Positions 54,623-63,817 of a stretch of 64,000 nucleotides of DNA are shown piece after piece; the first letter of the stretch is position 1; every line of letters begins with the position of its first letter. The notes under the pieces are model-generated. The model worked only from the letters and a program-made list of their open reading frames with translations. It had not been told where the DNA came from and ran no database searches. The stretch spans positions 1,194,068 to 1,258,067 of the forward strand of contig CAKZJV010000007.1 of assembly GCA_937120475.1 (NCBI GenBank), given 5' to 3'. The translations under genes were made by a program, and so were the position numbers. The DNA comes from an uncultured Cryomorphaceae bacterium. Its GTDB lineage: Bacteria; Bacteroidota; Bacteroidia; Flavobacteriales; Schleiferiaceae.

Positions 54623-55838
54623 TATGACTTTCGGTGACCACTTGTTTAATAGTTTCAAAAATGCGCTGACAATCCTCGTTTGTTAACTGAGGATATATGG
54701 GCAGTGTAATCACTCCTTCAAACTGATCTTTAGCCATCGGGTAATCTGAGAGTTGATACCCCTTTTCCTTAAAAATACTGAGTTCGGGAAGTGGGATAAA
54801 GTGAACATTCAGCGCAATGCCGACTTCGGCAGCTTGCTGAATAACCTTGTCTCTCAATTCACTATTCCGAGGAATAAGGCGAAGGGCAAACAGGTGGTAG
54901 GATGATTCAGTTGCTCCTTGTTTGAATGGAGGCAATTGTGCCCAATCTTCGTTTTCAAAAAGTGAAGTGTATTCATCAAAAACCCGTTTTCTTTCGGGCC
55001 ACAATCGGTCCTTATACTGCCTGATTTGCGCCAGGGCAATGGCAGCACATACATCCGGCATATTTATTTTAAAACCAGGATATACTATATCATAACGCCA
55101 ACTACCTCCTTGCGATTTGGTAAAAGCATCTTTGGTTTGTCCATTTAGTGACCAAAGCCGCATAGTGGCGTAAATCTCTTCGCTTTTAAAAGGTTCTGGC
55201 ATATTGATAGCAATATTACCACCCTCAGCACTCGTAACGTTTTTTACCGCGTGTAATGAAAACACGGTAAGGTCGGCCAAACTGCCACAAGGTTGTCCTT
55301 TATATTCGGCACCAATTGAGTGAGCCGAATCCGCCATAATCAGAACCCTTCCCAATTTTTCCTGAGTTTCGTTATCCGGTTTAAAGAGTTCTCGCTTTTC
55401 CTCAACCACTTTTTGAATAGCTTCATAATCACAAGGCCAACCACCGAAGTCCACCGGAATTATAACTTTGGTTTTGGGACTAATAGCCTCCCTGATCTTT
55501 TCAGTATCTATGTTAAAATCGTCCTGGATATCCACAATTACCGGAATGGCTCCTAAGTGCTGAACCACCAGGGCTGTTGCTACATAGGTGTAAGCAGGTA
55601 TGATAACCTCATCGCCCGGCCTTACACCATACCAATGGAGTGCCAGCATCATTCCTGAAGTGGCGGAGTTTACACAAAGTGAGTGGCTCACCCCTGCCAA
55701 TTTTGAAATTTCAGTCTCCAGTGCTCTTACTTTGGGGCCGGTGGTTATCCATCCCGATCTCAAAGATTCCAAGACTTCACGCTCTACACTTTCATCGATA
55801 TAAGGAGGCGAAAAGGGTATTTTTTTTAGTTCATTCAT
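54606..55838 (-). CDS. DegT family aminotransferase (WbpE-like candidate)
   Basis: A 410-residue PLP aminotransferase from ATG 55838 (an upstream frame adds 29 residues with no signal). PLP-lysine Lys199 in SLHAVKNVTSAEGG. Start SPPYIDESVEREVLESLRSGW and GPKVRALETEI resemble the large DegT family. In WbpB and WbpD company it may add the 3-amino group (WbpE); alternatively it could be a second 4-aminotransferase. 17 bases after the GT2 gene. Confidence 0.72.
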   Translation of the reverse strand: MNELKKIPFSPPYIDESVEREVLESLRSGWITTGPKVRALETEISKLAGVSHSLCVNSATSGMMLALHWYGVRPGDEVIIPAYTYVATALVVQHLGAIPVIVDIQDDFNIDTEKIREAISPKTKVIIPVDFGGWPCDYEAIQKVVEEKRELFKPDNETQEKLGRVLIMADSAHSIGAEYKGQPCGSLADLTVFSLHAVKNVTSAEGGNIAINMPEPFKSEEIYATMRLWSLNGQTKDAFTKSQGGSWRYDIVYPGFKINMPDVCAAIALAQIRQYKDRLWPERKRVFDEYTSLFENEDWAQLPPFKQGATESSYHLFALRLIPRNSELRDKVIQQAAEVGIALNVHFIPLPELSIFKEKGYQLSDYPMAKDQFEGVITLPIYPQLTNEDCQRIFETIKQVVTESHNVAIN

Positions 55839-55855
55839 TATTAGAAAAACAGGTT

Positions 55856-56869
55856 TCAGGGATTGGCAAAAAATCCTTTTAAGGTACCTAGTCCGTAGCT
55901 GAGGTGGAAGCGGTAAACCTCCCATGGAAAAGCCCTACGATTTACTTTAAATTGAAACTCAAAGTGGCTGGTTTCCCTCAGCAGCATAAGCCAATAAATC
56001 AGATAAACCAAAAGCATTGGTATAAGCAACCAGTAAAAACCCGTGACCACCGAAATCAAAAGTACCACCAACAAGCTTACATTGAACAACAAAAAGAAAA
56101 AAGGAACAAAGTGCAATAGCCTTAGCGTGAAAGACCCTAATTTTAGCGAAAAGGCGTTCCACAATCCGGAATTGAAGGCATACTTTCGCAATGCCTTCAA
56201 ATTATTCTTTGGGTAATAATAGGCCCGGGTGCGGTCGGTAATGTAAAGTTTATATCCGGCTGCATTAATTCGGGCATTCATATCATTATCCTGGTTTCGC
56301 ACCAAACGTTCGTCATAAGGCCCTACCTTATCAAATACTTCCTTTTTAAAAACTCCATAGGGTATGCTTTCAGCAAAACCGGCTGGGCGGGTTCTGAAAG
56401 AGCCCCCGGAAACACCAATAGAGGAGGTGAGTATTTTCAGGCAAAGTTCTGACTCAGGATTCATTTGTTGCATCTGAGGGATAACCTGTCCACTGCAACC
56501 AGCCACCCCGTTTGCTCGCATTTCCTCTATACATACACGCAGGTAATCATCGGCATATTTTGCATGAGAACCGAAAATGGCAATGTAATTTCCAGTAGCT
56601 TCCTTTATACCTAGGTTAAAGGCAGCAGGGGCAATCTGTTTTTCATTGAATACATACTTCAAACGGCCGTGATATTTAACTGCCATTTCCCTCAAAATCT
56701 CAGGCGTCTTATCCGTTGAGTTACCATCTACCGCCAATATCTCTACATCAAAATCGGGAGCTTCCTGCCGTAACAATGAAAGTACAGCGTCATGCACTAT
56801 GGCTTCTTCGTTGTAAACAGCCAACACAATAGAAACCTTATCTCTACTGACATTCATAACCGCACTCAT
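55856..56869 (-). CDS. Family 2 glycosyltransferase with membrane tail
   Basis: A 337-residue GT2: nucleotide-sugar binding start VSIVLAVYNEEAIVHDAV, DGNSTDKT, DxD-like region FGSHAKYAD, and acceptor-site RNQDNDMNARINAAG. C-terminal helices (about 235-300) anchor it. Resembles ExoA-type polysaccharide enzymes. Overlaps the sulfotransferase stop by 4 bases. Confidence 0.85.
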   Translation of the reverse strand: MSAVMNVSRDKVSIVLAVYNEEAIVHDAVLSLLRQEAPDFDVEILAVDGNSTDKTPEILREMAVKYHGRLKYVFNEKQIAPAAFNLGIKEATGNYIAIFGSHAKYADDYLRVCIEEMRANGVAGCSGQVIPQMQQMNPESELCLKILTSSIGVSGGSFRTRPAGFAESIPYGVFKKEVFDKVGPYDERLVRNQDNDMNARINAAGYKLYITDRTRAYYYPKNNLKALRKYAFNSGLWNAFSLKLGSFTLRLLHFVPFFFLLFNVSLLVVLLISVVTGFYWLLIPMLLVYLIYWLMLLRETSHFEFQFKVNRRAFPWEVYRFHLSYGLGTLKGFFANP

Positions 56870-57672
56870 TTTTTCCAGTGACCCAGGTCACGTTGCAGTA
56901 AGCTTGAAATCCGGTCAATATCCTTATTGATATTCTCACGCAGCCATGCAGGGAATTCCACGGCTTCCTTTTGAGCTTTTTTGTACAGGATGGATTTGGT
57001 GAGCCCACTATTTTTGATGTTATCTAAAATACCCACCATACCCAACTTCCGCATGGCATTTGCACCTAATCGTATTGGCACTGCTAGAATTGATGATTTA
57101 AGAGCTACACTTTGATTTACCTTGTCTCCCACCCCTTGTAATTCCGCCATCTCAAGGCCCAAAAAGTGAAATAGTTGCTTATAAAAGGTATCCGGTTTAT
57201 TGGAGAGATCGTCATAAACCCCTACAAACAGGCGTTCTCCAAACCATTCACGATATTTTTTCAAGTAAATCCCAAATTTATCCTGATCCCCTAAATCGGG
57301 GAACTTTTCAAGGGCTTCATTAAAGTCCATATTAGGGGGTATAGAACCGCTTCTTTTTTGATACATGAAGTTGGACATCATGCGGTCAAAAGGATTTCGC
57401 ATTACCGTAATGACCTTTACTTCTTTGAGGTTATCCTTAATGAGTTCCACGTATTCCGGATGGTAGAAATAAAGATTGGTAAACTCACCGGTCAACCCTT
57501 CCTCCGGAAATTTTTTAAAATACCAATCCAGCCCCTTTTGATAATTGCGGTTAAAAAAGTTAATCTCCTTTTCGTTGGGCAGATTAATGCCCGGGTGCTG
57601 ACCTAGCATTTTAAAAATATAGGTAGTACCGGTTCGTCCCGGGCCAATGTGAATAAAGTCAGGGCTTTTCAA
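56866..57672 (-). CDS. Sulfotransferase
   Basis: A 268-residue sulfotransferase. The PAPS-binding P-loop-like 5'-phosphosulfate motif is HIGPGRTGTTYIF (residues 8-20) and the 3'-phosphate motif is MRNPFDRMMSNF (about 91-102). It uses PAPS to sulfate a sugar, cytosolic or membrane-associated. Start is TTG at 57672 (an in-frame stop is two codons upstream), with a 14-base overlap to the deacetylase-like gene. In this locus it would sulfate the surface glycan or a precursor. Confidence 0.85.
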   Translation of the reverse strand: MKSPDFIHIGPGRTGTTYIFKMLGQHPGINLPNEKEINFFNRNYQKGLDWYFKKFPEEGLTGEFTNLYFYHPEYVELIKDNLKEVKVITVMRNPFDRMMSNFMYQKRSGSIPPNMDFNEALEKFPDLGDQDKFGIYLKKYREWFGERLFVGVYDDLSNKPDTFYKQLFHFLGLEMAELQGVGDKVNQSVALKSSILAVPIRLGANAMRKLGMVGILDNIKNSGLTKSILYKKAQKEAVEFPAWLRENINKDIDRISSLLQRDLGHWKK

Positions 57673-58465
57673 GGGCTAATTGTTTACGGGCCTGGTCAAA
57701 AGTAGTAAAACTGAAACCTCGTTTTTTGAAATAGGAAATAAGCCACTTATACCATTGGTAATGGGCGTGATAAGCCGGATCAAAATAGTTATCGTGAAAA
57801 ATTACGGTGAAGTATTCCAGGTTTTGGGCTTCCGCTTCTTTGATAACCTCAAGGGTTTTCTCCTTGCCTTTTTCAAAGCTGTCGTCTGTATCATTTATGG
57901 CATATACATCCATAATGCTAACCGGAAATTCCAGCATAGTACCATTCACCCAATAGGGGTTTTGAATAGCGTAAGTGGTTGAATCATGAGTGTAACCTGC
58001 TTGCGCAAGGTACTGCAAGGTATGTTCATTATTCCTAAGGTAATGCATTCGTAGCCCCTTTGCCTGGTAACCCGAGAGATCAAAACGCTTTTTCTCCTCT
58101 ATTATTCCTTTCTTATCGGAATAAGCGATGCCATGAACACCCACCGGGAAGCCATCCGAAAAGCCTTTTAGATAACGAATAGTCCTGTGGGCTTTTTTAA
58201 GGGAATAGGATAATCCGAGTCCATTTTTAGTTCCTAAAAAGAAATTGGATTGGACCCCATTATCACGATTGAAAGCTATTAACTCCGGTAAGCGGTGTTG
58301 CCTGTTTTTAAATAATAAGCCTATGCGTTTTCGAAAAAGCCCTAGGCTTATCTGACCTCTGAGCAAAAAAAGTAAATGCTTCACCAAATATTTAGGAATG
58401 AACAGGTCGTGCCAATGATCCGTCCAATGAAGGTGGTCAATATCGTGAGAGATAATTACCTTCAA
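57659..58465 (-). CDS. NodB-like polysaccharide deacetylase
   Basis: A 268-residue protein with NodB-homology features: first metal-Asp motif ISHDIDHLHW, VGVHGIAYSD (second motif with His), and GLRMHYLRNN. These enzymes remove acetyl from N-acetyl sugars with a metal. Starts at TTG 58465 whose first bases overlap the epimerase stop (TTGA). Deacetylation before sulfation is a step in heparan-type chains; see the findings. Confidence 0.75.
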   Translation of the reverse strand: MKVIISHDIDHLHWTDHWHDLFIPKYLVKHLLFLLRGQISLGLFRKRIGLLFKNRQHRLPELIAFNRDNGVQSNFFLGTKNGLGLSYSLKKAHRTIRYLKGFSDGFPVGVHGIAYSDKKGIIEEKKRFDLSGYQAKGLRMHYLRNNEHTLQYLAQAGYTHDSTTYAIQNPYWVNGTMLEFPVSIMDVYAINDTDDSFEKGKEKTLEVIKEAEAQNLEYFTVIFHDNYFDPAYHAHYQWYKWLISYFKKRGFSFTTFDQARKQLALEKP

Positions 58466-59520
58466 GCGGTTATCACGTCAATGATTTTTTCACCGGCTTT
58501 ACCATCTCCATACAACTGAAGGTCTTTGGGAAATGGTGTTTCCCGGATTTGAATAAGCGCGTCTTCCACCTTTCCGGCATCGCTGCCGCAAATGAAGTTA
58601 ACCCCGTTATTTACCAGCTCCACCCACTCCGTTTGTTCTCTTAGGGTGATGCAAAATTTTCCGAAGAAGAAGGCTTCCTTCTGCAAGCCTCCGCTATCCG
58701 TTAATACGAAATCACAATTCTTCAACAAGCGAATCATATCGTAATAGCCTACCGGGTCAATGGTTTTAATACGTGGTGCTATTCCAAACTCTTCAAATTT
58801 TTTGCGGGTACGGGGGTGTAGCGGTAAAACTACCTCTTGATCTATATTTTCAAGGATAGTAACCAGTCTTTTTAAAGTGTCCAGGTCATTGGTGTTTTCC
58901 TCCCGGTGCAGTGTTACCAAAGCAAAAGGCTTCTCCGGCATATCCACTTTTGAAGGAACCTCATCCAATTTGGAAGAATAGTAGAGAGCCGCATCGTACA
59001 TCACATCACCACTCAGTTCTATTTGTGCCTGAAACGAATCATAACCTTCCTTACGCAAGTTATGCACAGCAGTTTGAGTAGGACAAAAAAGCCATTTGCT
59101 TACCCGGTCTGAAAGAATACGGTTAATCTCCTCGGGCATACGCATATTGAAACTTCGTAAACCGGCCTCTACGTGGCCAACTGGTATGTGCAATTTAGCA
59201 GCCACCAAGGCACCTGCCAATGTGGAATTGGTGTCACCATAAATCAGAAACGCATCGGGTTTTTTACGCATGGCTACCTCTTCCAGTTTTTCCATCATCC
59301 GTGCGGTCATTGCACCGTGAGACATACTGTTAATATCAAGATTGATAGCCGGGTGGGGAATATTCATTTCCCGAAAAAATACATCAGACATATTCGCATC
59401 GAAATGTTGACCGGTGTGCACTAAAAGTTCCTCAATACCAGACCTTTCCCTGATGACCCTTGAAACTACCGCTGCTTTTACAAACTGCGGGCGGGCACCC
59501 ACAATTGTCAGTATCTTCAT
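58462..59520 (-). CDS. Non-hydrolysing UDP-GlcNAc 2-epimerase (WecB/WbpI type)
   Basis: A 352-residue 2-epimerase. The start MKILTIVGARPQFVKAA, VHTGQHFDANMSDVFF, INSMSHGAMTARMM, YGDTNSTLAGALVAAKL and GHVEAGLRSFNMRMPEE are clear. The latter stretches are closer to WbpI, which converts UDP-GlcNAc(3NAc)A to UDP-ManNAc(3NAc)A, than to plain WecB, and WbpB, D and E-like genes are in the operon. Without a search I keep WecB as a possibility. Confidence 0.82.
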   Translation of the reverse strand: MKILTIVGARPQFVKAAVVSRVIRERSGIEELLVHTGQHFDANMSDVFFREMNIPHPAINLDINSMSHGAMTARMMEKLEEVAMRKKPDAFLIYGDTNSTLAGALVAAKLHIPVGHVEAGLRSFNMRMPEEINRILSDRVSKWLFCPTQTAVHNLRKEGYDSFQAQIELSGDVMYDAALYYSSKLDEVPSKVDMPEKPFALVTLHREENTNDLDTLKRLVTILENIDQEVVLPLHPRTRKKFEEFGIAPRIKTIDPVGYYDMIRLLKNCDFVLTDSGGLQKEAFFFGKFCITLREQTEWVELVNNGVNFICGSDAGKVEDALIQIRETPFPKDLQLYGDGKAGEKIIDVITA

Positions 59521-60683
59521 TTTATTTCGGATTTATAGATGTTCATTAATCGTTGCGCATACTGTGAACTGTCAAAGTCAGCCTCCACCCTGTTCCGGGC
59601 GGCCTTTCGCATACTGTCCATGGCACCATAACCCAAGATCACTTTTTCAAGGGCATCAGCCAGGGCATTGGCATCAGCCGCCTTTACCATGATACCGGTT
59701 TCACCTTCTATGATTACCTCAGGAATACCCCCCACACGGCTTGCTATCACCAGCTTTCCGGCTGCACAAGCCTCTACGGCTACATTGGGTAATCCTTCGG
59801 ACAGGCTTGGCACCAAAACTATATCAGATGAGTTAATATATTCAGGCACTTGCTCCGGAAGGAGTTCTCCAAGCATTTCAACGGATCCAGATAAAGAAAG
59901 TGACTGTTTCCATTCCTCAATCTTTGAAGACTTGCTTTCCGGTCCACCCAATTGCAAAACAGCTTCCGGCCTCATTCTATCCAACAATAACGACCAGGCT
60001 TTTTTCAAGGTTTCTCCTCCTTTAAGGTTACTTCCAAAATCGGTTGACGCCCGGTGAGCAAAACCACCAAGGAAAAGTATTTTTAAAGGACCTTCTGGTG
60101 ATGTTCGTTGCTGAGGTTTGAAATTGCTAAGGTCTGTACCCCGATAAGCACAGTAGGCGGGCAAGCCAGGGTATTTTTGCTGAATATCTTTCACGATGGC
60201 TTCGCTATTACAAATAGCCGCCCTGGTGCCCTTGGTCCATTTTCTTTCCAGTGATGAGCCTTTTAACTCATCCATATGGAAATTGATATCGCTACCTATG
60301 ATCTGAGCAAAATGCGGAAGCTTACTTTTTTGGGATAAACGTGAGGCTATCATGCCGCCTACATCCAAACCTACCGAATGAATAATATCCACAGATTTCA
60401 ACTGCTTCTTAAGGATTTTACGGGTCAAGTATATCCACAACCTAAGACGCATAATTTTGATGGTGCGGTTCTTCTCCGGTAAATAAGGAAAGTTCAACCG
60501 GATAACTTTTACTCCTTCGTAATCCACATCTTCCTTAAACGATCTCCCTGGCTTAAAAAAGCGATAATGTACTACCGTAACATCAGCAATCTGTGACAGT
60601 GATTTAGCCGCTCGCAGGTTAAAAATACTTTTCTGGGGTTTGTCCTCGGAAGGAAAACCACCGGTGATCATCAGGATCTTCAT
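59517..60683 (-). CDS. Family 4 glycosyltransferase
   Basis: A 388-residue GT4 (GT-B fold) from ATG 60683, overlapping the epimerase-like gene upstream by 4 bases. Donor-site VPSLSEGLPNVAVEACAAGK, GGIPEVI and acceptor-side residues near GLDVGGMIASRL. Assembles the repeat unit from nucleotide sugars. Overlaps the 2-epimerase start by 4 bases as well. Confidence 0.88.
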   Translation of the reverse strand: MKILMITGGFPSEDKPQKSIFNLRAAKSLSQIADVTVVHYRFFKPGRSFKEDVDYEGVKVIRLNFPYLPEKNRTIKIMRLRLWIYLTRKILKKQLKSVDIIHSVGLDVGGMIASRLSQKSKLPHFAQIIGSDINFHMDELKGSSLERKWTKGTRAAICNSEAIVKDIQQKYPGLPAYCAYRGTDLSNFKPQQRTSPEGPLKILFLGGFAHRASTDFGSNLKGGETLKKAWSLLLDRMRPEAVLQLGGPESKSSKIEEWKQSLSLSGSVEMLGELLPEQVPEYINSSDIVLVPSLSEGLPNVAVEACAAGKLVIASRVGGIPEVIIEGETGIMVKAADANALADALEKVILGYGAMDSMRKAARNRVEADFDSSQYAQRLMNIYKSEIK

Positions 60684-61618
60684 CGTTTCTGCCACTTCCC
60701 CTTAATGATCTGTACCCCCGCCAACATACGGTTTAATGATGATCCTGAATACTTTTTAAACCTTCTGGCCCACTGCTCAAACTCTTCATCACCTGTAACT
60801 TTTGCCAAGTAACTTAACTGGCAAATGTGCAGGTTGTGGTACATCATGCTGGCGATGTAGTGCGGATCTTTATCCGCCACCCAGTAATAAGTCCAACGAC
60901 CTGTATCATATAATGGAAGTGCTTCTTTCAAATATTGCAAACCAGCCTGCCACAGTGATTTGGCTTCTTCAAGACTAGGAATAGCTATGCTGATATCTCG
61001 TAGTCCCACCGTGGCATAGCACATTCCGTTCAAGATGTGCTTTCCAGGTATCACTGCTTTTTCCTCATACCACGAGGTATCTTTCAAATCCTGAAACCGA
61101 CCTAGTACGCCTTGCTCTTCCACTCTGTGCTGATAAGCACGTATGATTTTCCCTGCCAGTTCCACGAGTTCTTCCTGTGGGTTCAACTCGTAGCATCTTG
61201 CAATTACAGCCAAGGCTTCTCCCTGGTTCATGGCTGAAAGGGAATCCTGTTTACCGGGGAATACAATACCGTTATAAGGAGTGGTTTCATGTTCCTGTTT
61301 CAGAAAATCCAGGGTTTTAAAAAGGGGGAGAGTATATTTTTCGTCAGCCGTTTCGAGGTACAACTCATAGTTGGCCAAAGCATAGGAGCAGATGGTGGTA
61401 TAGTTGTAAACCTTTTTTCCTTCTGCCATGCGGATGGGTAGCCCTGCCTCGTCAAACTTATCATAGTGATTGTCAAACAAACGATCCTTGATATGCATAC
61501 CCATAAAAGGGCCAATGGTCGATTTAACTTTCCAGTTATTGTGTTCCACCGATCTCCAGTATGGCTTACCGCGAATAAAATAGATGGACACCTTTTTAAG
61601 TTTATGTGCCAGACTCAC
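60680..61618 (-). CDS. D-glucuronyl C5-epimerase family protein
   Basis: A 312-residue soluble protein (start GTG 61618, 4-base overlap with the upstream GT). Conserved positions match the glucuronyl C5-epimerase C-terminal family: SAMNQGEALAVIAR at about 128-141, KHILNGMCYATVGLRD at 193-208, LPLYDTGRWTYYW at 234-246 and YHNLHICQLSYL at 260-271. The family turns GlcA to IdoA in heparan or alginate-like chains. I do not see a signal peptide, so it probably acts on cytosolic, lipid-linked or nucleotide-bound precursors, or is exported otherwise. Confidence 0.75.
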   Translation of the reverse strand: MSLAHKLKKVSIYFIRGKPYWRSVEHNNWKVKSTIGPFMGMHIKDRLFDNHYDKFDEAGLPIRMAEGKKVYNYTTICSYALANYELYLETADEKYTLPLFKTLDFLKQEHETTPYNGIVFPGKQDSLSAMNQGEALAVIARCYELNPQEELVELAGKIIRAYQHRVEEQGVLGRFQDLKDTSWYEEKAVIPGKHILNGMCYATVGLRDISIAIPSLEEAKSLWQAGLQYLKEALPLYDTGRWTYYWVADKDPHYIASMMYHNLHICQLSYLAKVTGDEEFEQWARRFKKYSGSSLNRMLAGVQIIKGKWQKR

Positions 61619-62769
61619 GAACGGGACAGCAATTTAAAATAGAACTTTTCCAATACCTCCAAATCCACATGGTAACCGTAAGTACCTTCCATGGCTTGCC
61701 TTCCCCTCCGCCCCATTTCTTTGGCCTTTTTCGGGTTTTTCAAGAGCTCCTCAAGTCCCCGGGCAATATCCCTTGGATCCTCGGAATTGACCACTATACC
61801 GCACTGCGCCTGTGACACTACTTTTTTAAGTTCCGGAAAATCAGACACCAATACCGGAATACCACAGTACATGTATTCAAATAAACGGTTGGGTATGCCT
61901 ACACGGTTATTGGGGTTATCCTCGTAAAAAACACAACCACAGTAGGCCTTGGCAATTCGCCTAAAGTTCTTCTCCCAAGGCATCATTCCGTCAATTTTGA
62001 GATACTCGGAAGTTCCATCAGCTTCAGCCTGCGCGGCCATTTCCTTATCCATTCCATCAATATACCTGCCCACAAACTGCATAATGGGTTTTTTAGTAAG
62101 TTTTTCTACCAAAAAGGGTAATGCCTTTACGGTTTGCAGGCAATTGCGGGCATGGGAGTGAGAACCTGAGGTTACAATCACCGGAGCTTTTTCAGTATCT
62201 GGTTCTGGTAAATCAATACCTCGCAAACGCTCAATATCAGTGCTGTTCCGAGTAATTTCAATGGGTGTTTTTACGCCTTTAAACAAAGTACTCATGGATT
62301 CAGAAACCACGGTAATTCCGTCCAGCTTATTGATGACGGATTTTTCATAGAGCCGAAAAAAGTTACCTAAAAAGGATGGCAGACCCCAATTGGCGAAACG
62401 CCCGGCATAATTCTCATGGATATCATAAATAACCACCGATTTAGGAACTTTTTTTTGGAGAAAACCGATATGTGGTAAAATATCCGGATCATGAAACTCA
62501 TAAACCTCTGCTCGCAATTCAATTGCAGCCTTAACCACTGCCTTTGATCCCTGCCACCTCCTTTGACAGCCTGAAAGGTGGGCTAAACAATGAACCTTAA
62601 CACCCAAGGATTCAAAGTCTCCTGTTTCCTGCCCCTCTTCACAAATGGCTACCAGGTGTACCTCGTGCCCTAAGCGGGCGAGGCCAGCACAAGCTCTTTG
62701 AAAAATGCGGTCATCTTCCCAGTCATGCATACTGGTTATATGACATATTTTTAATTTACGTCCGGTCAC
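61615..62769 (-). CDS. Family 4 glycosyltransferase
   Basis: A 384-residue GT4 (start GTG 62769). Features KICHITSMHDWEDDRIFQRA, GIPNRLFEYMYCGIPVLVSD, and HDPDILPH near 93-101. Its gene overlaps the epimerase-like gene by 4 bases, so the two are coupled. Specificity unknown. Confidence 0.85.
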   Translation of the reverse strand: MTGRKLKICHITSMHDWEDDRIFQRACAGLARLGHEVHLVAICEEGQETGDFESLGVKVHCLAHLSGCQRRWQGSKAVVKAAIELRAEVYEFHDPDILPHIGFLQKKVPKSVVIYDIHENYAGRFANWGLPSFLGNFFRLYEKSVINKLDGITVVSESMSTLFKGVKTPIEITRNSTDIERLRGIDLPEPDTEKAPVIVTSGSHSHARNCLQTVKALPFLVEKLTKKPIMQFVGRYIDGMDKEMAAQAEADGTSEYLKIDGMMPWEKNFRRIAKAYCGCVFYEDNPNNRVGIPNRLFEYMYCGIPVLVSDFPELKKVVSQAQCGIVVNSEDPRDIARGLEELLKNPKKAKEMGRRGRQAMEGTYGYHVDLEVLEKFYFKLLSRS

Positions 62770-62808
62770 GGTTTCTATGTTCCAAGGTTAAGCCAAATGT
62801 TCTGATAA

Positions 62809-63771
62809 TTACTTGTAGCGCATTGCTGCAAAGTAAGTTTTGCCCAACAACGAAAAGGGTATTTGAATTCGGTACTTCAGCGTTGGTTCGCCACCCATAA
62901 GTCGGTAGTAATTAGCTACGCCTGGTATATTACTTCCTTCAAAATCGAAATTTAACTTTTGTTCCATCGCCTTTTGTATAGCCAAGTAAGTGGACAGTAT
63001 ATTCGAACGGTTCAATAAGCTATCTTCATGATTTATAGAAGCATTAACCAGGTGGTAAGCACTGAAAGAATCATAAGGACAGTAGGCTCCTGATAATGCT
63101 TTACCGTCAGGTGTGTATAAAACCAATGCATAGGCCTGATCATCCCTAAGCGATTCCATTATTTTTCGCAGTACTTTTTTACTGGCATCAAAACCACTTT
63201 TCTTTCCGGTTTCGGTTTGCAACCACAGCAGATCTTCTATGCACTGCGGTCCTTCCTTCAATAGGATATCTCCATTGTCCATAGCCTTCAATAACTTCTT
63301 CAGATACCGCCTTTTGGAAGAATGTATAAAGTTCTGTCCGAAATCAGGGGTATATTTGAAGATATGGGTTTGGCTGGCCATTATGGAAGCCCCTAACTGG
63401 TTATAATTAATAATGTCATTATCCGGTAAGGCTAATTGCCATTCTACCAGGGGTTGCTTTTTAAAACCCTTCAGCATTTGGGAAACAACAGCCCCTTCAT
63501 CCTTAACCCTTTTCGGTATTAAAACTGGGCCGTAGGTATATCCGTAGGGTGGAATGTGCGAAGCGCGCAAACCATACTTTTTAGTAGTAAGCTGAGGTAA
63601 GGCACCCACAATATCATCCTCCTCAAAAGCCACGGCCACGTGAAGATCATTCCCCACCGCGCGTAAAAATTCAAGCTGCTGGAATATAGTCGCATTTTCC
63701 TTTAGAAAATGATTCAGAGCCTCATGAGCTTGGGCTTGTTTATCATTAAGTATTTCAATGCGTAATGCCAT
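62809..63771 (-). CDS. GNAT/FemAB-like protein, paralogue of 35406
   Basis: A 320-residue acyltransferase-fold protein from ATG 63771. C-terminal LNFDFEGSNIPGVANYYRLMG matches LDFEGSNEPGLARFYQGFG of the 35406 protein, and the total length is nearly the same. The role may be acylation of glycan or lipid intermediate. Placed upstream of the GT4 gene by 39 bases in the same operon. Confidence 0.65.
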   Translation of the reverse strand: MALRIEILNDKQAQAHEALNHFLKENATIFQQLEFLRAVGNDLHVAVAFEEDDIVGALPQLTTKKYGLRASHIPPYGYTYGPVLIPKRVKDEGAVVSQMLKGFKKQPLVEWQLALPDNDIINYNQLGASIMASQTHIFKYTPDFGQNFIHSSKRRYLKKLLKAMDNGDILLKEGPQCIEDLLWLQTETGKKSGFDASKKVLRKIMESLRDDQAYALVLYTPDGKALSGAYCPYDSFSAYHLVNASINHEDSLLNRSNILSTYLAIQKAMEQKLNFDFEGSNIPGVANYYRLMGGEPTLKYRIQIPFSLLGKTYFAAMRYK

Positions 63772-63817
63772 CAAAGCATTTTTTCGGGTAAATAAATGAT
63801 GTGAAGAAAAACGAAGG

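Noticed and set aside
50042-63771. Polysaccharide locus as a recently acquired island
   Set aside because: No flanking repeats, integrase or tRNA seen, and base composition looks similar to the rest by eye; I could not compute it.
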